64,000 bases of DNA from Allobosea lathyri (GTDB lineage: Bacteria; Pseudomonadota; Alphaproteobacteria; Rhizobiales; Beijerinckiaceae): the NCBI RefSeq assembly GCF_900108245.1, contig NZ_FNUY01000017.1, positions 18,501 through 82,500 of the forward strand, written 5' to 3'. The position numbers and the translations under genes are program-made. A model generated the notes under the pieces. That model ran no database searches. It saw only the letters and a program-made list of their open reading frames with translations, and had not been told where the DNA came from. Shown here one piece after another: positions 25,528 through 33,456 of the stretch. Position 1 is the first letter of the stretch, and each line of letters starts with the position of its first letter.

Positions 25528-26550
25528 TCAAAGGTTGGGAGAAGGACATGTTTTGGTGGAAACGGGTGCGATCGTGCGGCCGCGCCGAAACACATGACTG
25601 GCGCGGATCGGCCGGGGGATGGCGCGTCCGGCAACGATGTCGAGAAGCAGGGACGCGGCTGACACGCCCATTGTGTAGGAGGGCTGTTCGATCGTGGTGA
25701 GACGGGGCGTCACGAGGCGGCCCAGTTCGATGCCGTCGAAACCGGTGACCGAGATATCGCCGGGTACGTCGAAGCCCATCCGTCGAACCGATGCGATAAC
25801 GGTCAGGGCCAGGAGGTCGTTGGAGGCCACGATGGCGGTCGGGCTGCAGCGCGAAAAGGCGCTGGTGAGATCGATGTCGCTCGCCCCTTCGATGAAATCC
25901 ACTTCAACAGGGGGCAGGGTCTTGAGGCCGGCAAGCAGCATGGCATCGCAATAGCCTTCGTAGCGCCAGTAAGACCGGTCCGAAGTCGAGAACCGGCCGG
26001 CGACGAAGAGAATGCTGCGGTGACCGAGCGCGACGAGTTCGCCGACCAGGTCGGAAAGGGCTGCGCGGTTGTCGACGGTGACTGCGGCGGGATAAGCAGA
26101 CGTCGCTTCATTGTAGACAAGTACGGTGGGCACGCCGAGATCGGCGGCGTGGCGAAGCCCGTGGCTGGTGTCGGGGTTGCACACCGTGAGAACGAGCCCG
26201 AGCGGCCGCTCCTCGATCAGCGCCTTGACCGCATCTGCCTCGCGCAGCGGGTCATAATCGGATTGGGTTATGATCACGGAAAGCCCCGCCACGCGGGCGC
26301 AATGCTGGATTCCCGCAAGTGCCGCTGCGAAGACAGGGTTGGTTACGCTGGGAACGAGGACGCCAAGAGCCTGGCGGGTGCTGCGGCCCGGCATGCTCGG
26401 TTTGAAGCCGAGATCCGCCACTGCAGCCTGCACGCGTGCCCGCATGGCGGCGCTCGCGGGCCCGGTGCCGCTCACAACGCGGCTGACGGTTGCGATCGAG
26501 CAGCCAGCGCGCGCCGCAACGTCGCGTATGGTGGTGATCGTCGCCTTCAT
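25528..26550 (-). CDS. LacI-family transcriptional regulator
   Basis: 340 residues. The N-terminal helix-turn-helix is TIRDVAARAGCSIATVSRVV (residues 7-26), followed by a periplasmic-binding-protein-like sensor domain (GVLVPSVTNPVFAAALAGIQ, VDNRAALSDLVGELVALGHR, ISVTGFDGIELGRLVTPRLT). Unlike most sugar regulators it is first gene of the operon it probably controls (LacI, binding protein, two permeases, ATPase, phosphodiesterase). The region upstream holds a GCTGTA-N12-TACAGC dyad that could be its operator (inference). Confidence 0.93.
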   Translation of the reverse strand: MKATITTIRDVAARAGCSIATVSRVVSGTGPASAAMRARVQAAVADLGFKPSMPGRSTRQALGVLVPSVTNPVFAAALAGIQHCARVAGLSVIITQSDYDPLREADAVKALIEERPLGLVLTVCNPDTSHGLRHAADLGVPTVLVYNEATSAYPAAVTVDNRAALSDLVGELVALGHRSILFVAGRFSTSDRSYWRYEGYCDAMLLAGLKTLPPVEVDFIEGASDIDLTSAFSRCSPTAIVASNDLLALTVIASVRRMGFDVPGDISVTGFDGIELGRLVTPRLTTIEQPSYTMGVSAASLLLDIVAGRAIPRPIRASHVFRRGRTIAPVSTKTCPSPNL

Positions 26551-26606
26551 TGCGCGCGAACCTCAAAACGTTGGGCTCGCCGAGCCGGAACCTCATTGTG
26601 GGTGCG

Positions 26607-26662
26607 GCTGTATCGCGGCCGTATTACAGCCCGGCGACGCGGTTTTCAGTCGTTTTCAGTCG
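26607..26662. promoter_or_regulatory. Dyad and tandem 10-bp repeat between LacI and TetR genes
   Basis: GCTGTA (26607-26612) and TACAGC (26625-26630) form a dyad with a 12-base centre; just beside it TTTTCAGTCG occurs twice in tandem (26643-26652, 26653-26662). They sit between the divergent LacI (start 26550) and TetR (start 26707) genes. Binding by either regulator is only a guess. Confidence 0.3.
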
Positions 26663-26706
26663 CGCGGGGCTGCGGCACAGACGTTGTCGGCTGCTGAGGG
26701 GCGCGC

Positions 26707-27435
26707 ATGGTTGAAGTCATCGCGGTTGTTGGCTTACAGCCAAGATGTCGTTCGAGCGACGCGCAAAGGAATTCGGCCTTGACGGAAACGGCCTCCACCG
26801 GCTCAGGCGAGAACGCGAGCACGCGCGACCGGATCAAGGCGATCGCTGCGGAGCTCTATGTGCTGCGCGGCCATGACGGTTTCAGCTTCGGCGACATTGC
26901 CAGCGTGATCGGCACGACGCGGGCCAATATCCATCACCATTTCGGCAACAAGCGCCAGCTCATGGACGAGCTCGTCGCCGACATCTCGGCGGATGCCCAG
27001 TCCCGGATCGAGCGGCACTGGATCTCGGGCCGACATCCCCTGAGGCAGCGCCTGTCGCTCCAGCTCGACGATCTCCGGCGCTTCTACGACAAGTTCAACC
27101 CCGCGCCTGAGGACCGCAACGTCTGGAGCCCTTTGTCGCGCCTCCGGCATGATCTCACGGCGCTCGGCGAGATTGCGGTCAGCGCGCTTGAAAAGGTCAA
27201 CCGCACCTATGATCGCGCGCTCGACCATGCGGTGCGCGCCGCGATCACGGACGGTGAACTCAGCCATGATGCCCCGGTCGAGGCGATCGTGCGGCTCCTG
27301 CGCTCGACCCTGCTCTCCTGTCCGCCGATGACCCAGGATGCAGGGAGTTTCGTCGAGGTCGAGCGGCTTTTCGCAGCTCTTGAGGACACCGTCCTGCGGG
27401 CCTGGGCCGGCGGATCAACTCGCGACGGCCGCTAG
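26707..27435 (+). CDS. TetR/AcrR-family transcriptional regulator
   Basis: 242 residues from ATG 26707 (GAGGGG 5 bases before). A TTG at 26779 with AAAGGA 8 bases before it is an alternative start that removes a poorly conserved N-terminal arm. DNA-binding domain about residues 42-85: IKAIAAELYVLRGHDGFSFG, then IASVIGTTRANIHHHFGNKR. The C-terminal ligand domain is not specific enough for a ligand guess. It is followed 50 bases later by a perfect 22-bp palindrome and a TauD-family dioxygenase gene, the likely target. Confidence 0.9.
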   Translation: MVEVIAVVGLQPRCRSSDAQRNSALTETASTGSGENASTRDRIKAIAAELYVLRGHDGFSFGDIASVIGTTRANIHHHFGNKRQLMDELVADISADAQSRIERHWISGRHPLRQRLSLQLDDLRRFYDKFNPAPEDRNVWSPLSRLRHDLTALGEIAVSALEKVNRTYDRALDHAVRAAITDGELSHDAPVEAIVRLLRSTLLSCPPMTQDAGSFVEVERLFAALEDTVLRAWAGGSTRDGR

Positions 27436-27463
27436 ATTCGATTTCGACAATTGAAAAAATCCG

Positions 27464-27507
27464 TTGACCGGCCGCTTGGGCTATGTGACTTACTTATAAG
27501 TAAGTCA
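27464..27507 (+). promoter_or_regulatory. Promoter region with a perfect 22-bp palindromic operator
   Basis: TGACTTACTTA at 27486-27496 is followed directly by its reverse complement to 27507. A TTGACC -35-like box lies at 27464-27469, so the palindrome covers the expected -10 area. TetR-family operators have this size and symmetry, and a TetR gene ends 50 bases upstream. The dioxygenase start is at 27547. Confidence 0.75.
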
Positions 27508-27546
27508 GTCCGCGGCGGAGATCGCGACAGCTCAGGAGGACCGCCC

Positions 27547-28428
27547 ATGAAAAGCGTTCAGGATTACAAGCGTTTCGAGGTTCGCCCCTTCACCGGCGCG
27601 ATGGGCGCCGAAATCATCGGAGTCGATCTGACCAGCTGCTCGGACGAGGTGTTCCGCGATGTGCAACGGGCCTTGCACGAGTTCCACGCACTCGCCGTGC
27701 GCGATCAGAAGCTCGACACTCCCACCATGCAGAAGGTCGCCCGCCGCTTCGGCCCCTTCAGCGGCAACCCCGTGCATACCGGCCTCGAAGGCTTCGAAGA
27801 CATCGTCCGTTTCGTCCGCGAGCCCGACGACACCGGCAAGGTGATCGGCGAGGACTGGCACATGGATCTCGCCTGGCTGGAGAAGCCGCCGGGCATCACC
27901 ATGCTCTATGCCGAGGAAATCCCTCCTGTGGGCGGCGATACCTGTTTCTGCAGCCTCGAGAAGGCCTATCAATCGCTTTCGCCGAAAATGGTCGCGACGC
28001 TGGAGACGCTGACCGGCATCCATAGCGGCCGCGGCGTCTTCGCGATCAACGCCTCGCAGAAGCGGCTGGGGGTCAACAAGGATATCGAGGCGATCGAGAA
28101 TGCCGCCGTCGAGCATCCGGTGATCTGCCAGCACCCGGTCACCGGCAAGCGCTACGTCTTCGTTTCCAGCGTGATGACCCATTTCAAGGGCATGACCGAG
28201 GAGGAGAGCAAGCCGCTGATCGCCTTCCTGATGGCGCGCGCGACGCGGCCCGAATTCCACTGCCGCCTGCGTTGGGAGACCAATACTCTGGGCATGTGGA
28301 ACAACCCGACCGTGCTTCATACCGCGATCAACGATTATCCGGGCTATCGCCGGGTGATGTACCGCACCACGATCGAGGGGCAGGTTCCGCTTGCCGCCGC
28401 CCCGAGCTCGGCGTCTCGCGCGGCCTGA
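27547..28428 (+). CDS. TauD/TfdA-family Fe(II)/2-oxoglutarate dioxygenase
   Basis: 293 residues. The iron-binding HxD is in EDWHMDLAWL (about residues 105-114) and the distal His in TVLHTAINDYPGYRR, with the 2-oxoglutarate Arg in RRVMYRTT. The N-terminal GAMGAEIIGVDLT is typical of the family. These enzymes hydroxylate substrates such as taurine, alkyl sulfates, 2,4-D or pyoverdine precursors; which applies here cannot be told. ATG 27547 has AGGAGGA 6 bases before it; the frame is open upstream to 27451 across the operator. An ABC sugar-type transporter follows 91 bases later, perhaps in the same unit. Confidence 0.9.
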   Translation: MKSVQDYKRFEVRPFTGAMGAEIIGVDLTSCSDEVFRDVQRALHEFHALAVRDQKLDTPTMQKVARRFGPFSGNPVHTGLEGFEDIVRFVREPDDTGKVIGEDWHMDLAWLEKPPGITMLYAEEIPPVGGDTCFCSLEKAYQSLSPKMVATLETLTGIHSGRGVFAINASQKRLGVNKDIEAIENAAVEHPVICQHPVTGKRYVFVSSVMTHFKGMTEEESKPLIAFLMARATRPEFHCRLRWETNTLGMWNNPTVLHTAINDYPGYRRVMYRTTIEGQVPLAAAPSSASRAA

Positions 28429-28519
28429 TTTTCGGACTACGATAGGGCGGGCCGCCGCAACAGACGGCCTCGCGACCCATAAAATCCACCGTCGCCAAGG
28501 CGGGGAGACAGGGAGGCAT

Positions 28520-29401
28520 ATGGAGCGCCAGCCGCGAGGACTGGCAGGGGTGACCCTGCCGTTCATTGCGCCCGTGCACGTGATGGTGCTGGGCGTTATC
28601 GTGATTCCGTCGCTCTTCGTGATCTGGCTAAGTTTCCAGTCCTCGACCTTCGGCCAGTCGGCACGTTTCGTCGGCTGGGACAATTATGTCCGGGTGCTCA
28701 GCGACCCCTATTTCTGGCGGGCCCTGCTCAACACCGTTCTCGTCATCGCCGCTGCCGTGCATATCGAGATGCTCATAGGGCTGGGCATGGCGCTGCTCTT
28801 TTCCGCGGGCCTACCCATGCGTCGCCTTTTGCTCGTCGTCGTGCTGGCGCCCTATGCGATCAGCGAGGTGACGGCGGTGGCGATGTGGCGGTTCCTGTTC
28901 GATCCCGATGTCGGCCCGGTGACGGCGGCGATCGCCTGGCTGGGACTGCCGGCGCTGGACTGGACCTTCGTGCCGGCACATGGGCTGATCCTGGTCGGCC
29001 TGCTCACCATCTGGCTGCACCTGCCCTTCACCTTCATCATCCTCTACGCCGCGCGCCTCGCGGTCCCCAAGGAACTCTACGAAGCCGGCCGGACGGACGG
29101 CGCGTCGCTCTGGCAGCTCTTCCGCCATGTGACGCTGCCAATGCTCGCACCCGCGATCCTGATCGCTATGCTGTTTCGCTACATCTTCGCCTTCCGGCTC
29201 TTTTCCGAGGTCTGGCTGATGACGCAAGGGGGGCCGGCGCGCACGACCGAAGTCGTCGCGGTCTATCTCTATCTCGAGGCCTTCCGGTACAACTCCTTCG
29301 GCAGCGCCGCCGCTACAGCCTGGATCATGGTCGCGATCTCGCTGCTGCTGGCGACCGGGTATATCTGGCGCCTGAAGAAGGAGACCAGCCATGCGGCTTG
29401 A
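28520..29401 (+). CDS. Sugar-type ABC transporter permease (MalF/UgpA class)
   Basis: 293 residues, six helices, starting with an N-terminal helix VMVLGVIVIPSLFVIWLSFQ. EAA loop LYEAGRTDGASLWQLFRHVTLP. ATG 28520 has GGGAGG a few bases before it; the longer open frame from 28391 overlaps the dioxygenase gene. Partner of the next gene, which it overlaps by 11 bases. Confidence 0.92.
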   Translation: MERQPRGLAGVTLPFIAPVHVMVLGVIVIPSLFVIWLSFQSSTFGQSARFVGWDNYVRVLSDPYFWRALLNTVLVIAAAVHIEMLIGLGMALLFSAGLPMRRLLLVVVLAPYAISEVTAVAMWRFLFDPDVGPVTAAIAWLGLPALDWTFVPAHGLILVGLLTIWLHLPFTFIILYAARLAVPKELYEAGRTDGASLWQLFRHVTLPMLAPAILIAMLFRYIFAFRLFSEVWLMTQGGPARTTEVVAVYLYLEAFRYNSFGSAAATAWIMVAISLLLATGYIWRLKKETSHAA

Positions 29402-30224
29402 GCGTCTCCTGATCGGCCTCGGCAAGATGGTCGCTGTCATCCTGATCGTGCTCTGGTCGGTCTTCCCAATCGCCTTCGTCGTGCTGTCGTCGTTCAAGCC
29501 CGGGCGCGACATCTTCGCAGTGCCGCCCAAATTCGTGTTCACCCCGACCTTCGCGCATTATCTCAATCTCTGGGAGCGCTGGGGCGGGTTTTTCGACGGG
29601 CTGCGCAACAGTCTGATCGTCACGGTCGGAGCGGCACTCCTCGCCGTCACCGCGAGTTCGCTGGCCGGCTTCATCTATTCGCGCCATCAAAGCCGGTTCC
29701 CAGCCGGCTCGATCTTCTTCCTGATCTGCATCCGCCTGATCCCGCCGATCGTGGTGACGCTGCCGTTGTTTCCGATGGTCAACTGGCTTGGGCTCAACGA
29801 CACCCACCTCGTCCTGATCGTGCTCTACGCGACCTTCTTCGTTTCGCTCGGCACGGTTTTGATGCGCACCTTCATCGACCAGATTCCGCGCGAACTCGAC
29901 GAGGCCGCCACGATTGATGGCGCCAGCCAGCTTACCCTGCTGGTGCGCGTCATCCTGCCACTCGCGGCGCCCGGCATGATCGCCGTTGCGGTCTTCGTCG
30001 TGGTCTACGCCTGGAACGAGTTCCTGTTTGCCTTCATCTTCACCGCGACCAAAGCCAAGACCGCGCCATTCGTCCTGTCCGAGATGATCAGCTCGGTCGA
30101 TGGGGTCGATTGGGGCGTGCTCTTCGCCGCCGCCACGGTGCAGCTCATCCCGGTTCTGCTCTTCGTGATCGTCATGAACCGGTTTCTCGTCGCAGGCCTC
30201 ACAGCCGGAGCGACCAAAGGGTGA
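29391..30224 (+). CDS. Sugar-type ABC transporter permease (MalG/UgpE class)
   Basis: 277 residues, six helices; EAA loop LDEAATIDGASQLTLLVRVILP and C-terminal WGVLFAAATVQLIPVLLFVI typical of MalG-like permeases. Translationally coupled to the preceding permease by an 11-base overlap. Confidence 0.92.
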   Translation: MRLERLLIGLGKMVAVILIVLWSVFPIAFVVLSSFKPGRDIFAVPPKFVFTPTFAHYLNLWERWGGFFDGLRNSLIVTVGAALLAVTASSLAGFIYSRHQSRFPAGSIFFLICIRLIPPIVVTLPLFPMVNWLGLNDTHLVLIVLYATFFVSLGTVLMRTFIDQIPRELDEAATIDGASQLTLLVRVILPLAAPGMIAVAVFVVVYAWNEFLFAFIFTATKAKTAPFVLSEMISSVDGVDWGVLFAAATVQLIPVLLFVIVMNRFLVAGLTAGATKG

Positions 30225-30253
30225 CGAATGTCACCGCATCCAGGGAGAACGCC

Positions 30254-31543
30254 ATGACCTCGACGCTGAATCGACGCCGTTTCCTTGCTGCCGCAAGCGC
30301 TGGCGCCAGCGCGCTCGCCTTTGGCGGTCGTGCGCTCGCGCAGGAGAAGACCATCAATGCGCTGTCGCATCTGGTCCATCAGAACGTCCTGACCAAGGGC
30401 GCGGCCGGCGACGTGATCGCGCCCTGGCGCGAGGCGCAGAAGGCAAAGATCTCCTGGACCACGCTCGACAGCAATCCGCTGCAGGACAGGCTGTTTCGCG
30501 AGGCCAGCCTGAACGCGACCGAGTTCAATGTCGGCTATGTCATCGACAACCGGATGACAGCCGATGTCGCCAAGCTGTTCGAGCCGCTGGACGCGATGCA
30601 GAAGGCCGATCCGATCGAGGCTTTCGACGATCTCGCGCCCGGTCTCGTCAAGGCGATGACGGTCAAGGACAAGCTTGTCGGCATTCCCGTCCGCCACGCG
30701 ACGCAGGCGCTGTTCTACAACGAGGCGTTGCTCAAGGAGGCCGGCATCGCCGCGCCGCCCAAGACATTGGAAGAGCTGGTCGAGCAGGCCAAGAAGCTGA
30801 CCTTCACCTCGGCTGCGGGGACGCCGGTGACGGGCATGGTGCTCGCCAGCGATCTCGCTGTCTTCCCGGTCATGTTCGCCCGCGCTTTCGGCGGCGATTT
30901 CATCACGCTCGACTTCAAGCTGATGCCCGATCGGGAGGCCATGCAGAAAGGCCTTGCGGTCCTTGCCGATCTGCTTGCGTCCAAGGCCTTGCCGCGCAGC
31001 TACGCGACGACGCGCAATGACGACATGGTGACCTGGATGCAGCAGGGGCGGGCGGCCTTCTGCGTGCTGCCCTTTGCCCGCTACGCCCAGCTCAACAATG
31101 CTGACCAGTCGCAATTCGCCGGCAAGATCAAGGCCGTCGCCTTCCCCGGTTCCGCAACCGTCTCGGGTGGAGCGGGTATGAGCGCGGTCGTCGAATCCTG
31201 GGCGATGGCGATCCCCGCCAACGCCAAGGACAAGGAACTGGCCTGGAGCTTCATCAAGGCGGTCAGCAGCAAGGCGGTGACGCTCGGCATGGCCCGCAAC
31301 GGCAACGGGCCGGTCCGCATCTCGACCTATGCCGATGCGGGCTTTGCCGCCTCGCAACCGCTTGCCGCGATCGAATCCGAGGTCCTTGCCAAGGCGCGGC
31401 CCGCATTCCCGGCTTTCCCGGAGGCCGTGCGGGCGCAGTCGGTGTTCCTTGAGGAGGTGCAGCTTGCCGTGCTCGGTCGCAAGACCCCGGCCGAGGCCGT
31501 CAAGGCGATCGCCGAGCGCGTCCAGCCGCTGCTGCCTGCGTGA
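30254..31543 (+). CDS. Sugar ABC transporter substrate-binding protein, family 1
   Basis: 429 residues with a Tat-type signal (NRRRFLAAASAGASALAFGG, residues 6-25, cleavage near ALAQ). Body of SBP_bac_1 type: VGIPVRHATQALFYNEALLK and AFCVLPFARYAQLNN, with a C-terminal domain rich in helices. Binds a sugar or polyol in the periplasm. AGGGAGA precedes ATG 30254. A perfect 9-bp hairpin follows, as is usual after binding-protein genes to keep their message level high. Confidence 0.92.
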   Translation: MTSTLNRRRFLAAASAGASALAFGGRALAQEKTINALSHLVHQNVLTKGAAGDVIAPWREAQKAKISWTTLDSNPLQDRLFREASLNATEFNVGYVIDNRMTADVAKLFEPLDAMQKADPIEAFDDLAPGLVKAMTVKDKLVGIPVRHATQALFYNEALLKEAGIAAPPKTLEELVEQAKKLTFTSAAGTPVTGMVLASDLAVFPVMFARAFGGDFITLDFKLMPDREAMQKGLAVLADLLASKALPRSYATTRNDDMVTWMQQGRAAFCVLPFARYAQLNNADQSQFAGKIKAVAFPGSATVSGGAGMSAVVESWAMAIPANAKDKELAWSFIKAVSSKAVTLGMARNGNGPVRISTYADAGFAASQPLAAIESEVLAKARPAFPAFPEAVRAQSVFLEEVQLAVLGRKTPAEAVKAIAERVQPLLPA

Positions 31544-31555
31544 GGGTAATCTGAT

Positions 31556-31580
31556 CGGCCCGGCGTCTCTTGCCGGGCCG
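31556..31580 (+). terminator. Intercistronic hairpin between binding protein and kinase genes
   Basis: CGGCCCGGC (31556-31564) / GCCGGGCCG (31572-31580), perfect 9 bp with a 7-base loop and no T-tract. Probably stabilises the upstream message or partly ends transcription before the kinase gene. Confidence 0.6.
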
Positions 31581-31594
31581 TCTCGAACGGATCC

Positions 31595-33214
31595 ATGACG
31601 GAGCAGCGCGTGACTTCAGCCACGGTCGAAGCATCCTATGTCGTTGCCGTCGATGTCGGCACAGGCAGCGCGCGGGCCGGCCTGTTCGATCTCGGGGGCA
31701 GGCAGCTTGCGCGGGCGGAGCGCGCCATCGCCATGCGACGGCCGCAGCCCGACTGGGCCGAACAGGATTCGACGCAGATCTGGGCCGCGGTCTGCGAGGC
31801 CGTGCGCGATGCCGTCACGGCCTCAGGCATTGCGCCGGCGGCGGTCTGCGGCATCGGCTTCGACGCGACCTGTTCCCTTGTCGTCCGCGACCGCGCCGGC
31901 GCGCCGCTGCCCGTTTCGGCCGGAGCGGAGCCGCATTGGGATACGATCGTCTGGCTCGATCATCGCGCCACGGATGAGGCGCAACGCTGCAATGCCACGG
32001 GCCATCGCGTGCTCGATTTCGTCGGCGGCGCGATCTCGCCGGAGATGGAGACGCCGAAGCTGATGTGGCTCAAGCGTCATGTCCGGGAGAGCTGGGAGCG
32101 TGCCGGCCATTTCTTCGATCTTGCGGATTTCCTGACCTGGCGCGCGACCGGCGGGACCGCGCGCTCGCAATGCACGCTCACCTGCAAATGGACCTACCTG
32201 CCGCATGAGGGCGGCTGGCAGCGCGATTTCTTCGAGGCGGTCGGCATTCCCGACATGCTCGAGCGTGGCGGCCTGCCCGATGAGGTCAGCGAGATCGGCG
32301 CCGATCTCGGGCCGCTGACGCCGGGTGCCGCGGCGGAGTTGGGCCTGACGACGCGATGCCGCGTCGCGACCGGGCTGATCGATGCGCATGCCGGCATGCT
32401 CGGGCTGCTCGGCAGCGCGGCCGGCGGCAGCGACATCGACACTAATGTCGGGCTGATCGCGGGCACGTCGACCTGCCTGATGGCCCTGTCGCCAGAGTTG
32501 CGGGCCGTTCCAGGCGTGTGGGGGCCGTATCTTGGCGCCGTGCTGCCGGGCCTCTGGCTCAATGAGGGCGGCCAATCGGCCACCGGCGCCCTCCTCGACC
32601 ATATCATCGCCTGGCACAGCGCCGGCGGTGAGCCCGGCCCGGCCATGCATCGGCGCATCAGCGAGCGGGTCGATGAATTGCGCCGCACCGAAGGGAATGA
32701 TTTCGCCGGAGGGCTGCACGTGCTGCCGGATTTCCATGGCAACCGCTCGCCCTTGGCCCAACCCAATGCCGTCGGCGTCATCTCGGGGCTGACACTCGAT
32801 GCGAGTTTCGACAGCCTGTGCCGGCTCTACTGGCGCACTTGCGTCAGCATAGCGCTCGGCGTTCGCCATATCATTGAGGCGTTGAACGCCAAGGGTTACC
32901 GCAACGATACGCTTCATGTCGCCGGCGGGCATGTGAACAATCCGCTCCTCATGGAGCTCTACGCCGACGCCACGGGCTGCGATGTCGTCCAGCCCGAGGC
33001 GGGCGACGCCGTGCTTCTCGGCACGGCGATGGCGGCTGCCAGCGCTGCGGGCAAGTTCGGTACTCTCCCGGAGGCCTGCCTGATGATGCTGGGCCCGGCC
33101 AGGCGCCGCAGCCCCGATGCAGCGCAGCGCGCCCGCTTCGACCGCGACTATCGGATCTTTCTCACGATGCACGAGCAACGGCGGGAACTCGATCGCCTGT
33201 CTCGCTCAACCTGA
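31595..33214 (+). CDS. FGGY-family carbohydrate (pentulose) kinase
   Basis: 539 residues, near the ribulokinase length. N-terminal ATP/phosphate motif VDVGTGSARAGLF (residues 18-30), IGFDATCSLVV, DHRATDEA, and the FGGY signature region in the C-terminal half (LHVAGGHVNNPLLMELYADA). The pattern is closest to ribulokinase and the D-ribulose kinase FGGY group. It would phosphorylate the ketopentose or polyol-derived sugar imported by the preceding ABC system, giving it entry to the pentose phosphate pathway (inference). ATG 31595 lies within the hairpin-following leader; GTG 31610 is an alternative. Confidence 0.9.
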   Translation: MTEQRVTSATVEASYVVAVDVGTGSARAGLFDLGGRQLARAERAIAMRRPQPDWAEQDSTQIWAAVCEAVRDAVTASGIAPAAVCGIGFDATCSLVVRDRAGAPLPVSAGAEPHWDTIVWLDHRATDEAQRCNATGHRVLDFVGGAISPEMETPKLMWLKRHVRESWERAGHFFDLADFLTWRATGGTARSQCTLTCKWTYLPHEGGWQRDFFEAVGIPDMLERGGLPDEVSEIGADLGPLTPGAAAELGLTTRCRVATGLIDAHAGMLGLLGSAAGGSDIDTNVGLIAGTSTCLMALSPELRAVPGVWGPYLGAVLPGLWLNEGGQSATGALLDHIIAWHSAGGEPGPAMHRRISERVDELRRTEGNDFAGGLHVLPDFHGNRSPLAQPNAVGVISGLTLDASFDSLCRLYWRTCVSIALGVRHIIEALNAKGYRNDTLHVAGGHVNNPLLMELYADATGCDVVQPEAGDAVLLGTAMAAASAAGKFGTLPEACLMMLGPARRRSPDAAQRARFDRDYRIFLTMHEQRRELDRLSRST

Positions 33215-33456
33215 AGCGAGGCAAGCCTTTATGGACCTCCGGCCCGGTGCTAGCCTTGGTGAAATCGTTGCCGAGGAAGCTTCGTAAGCCCGGATATCGC
33301 CGGAGCTTCGGGCCTGTGGCGGCGGCAGCGTCTGCGTCGGGGATGGGTTGGCAGCATGCGAACCGAAACGCGGTGCCCAAAATCATCCTGGCGCATTAGC
33401 GCTGCCGGAGCCGCGGCCGACGAGCTCTTTCACGCTTCGTCGGACGTTCGGCGCCA

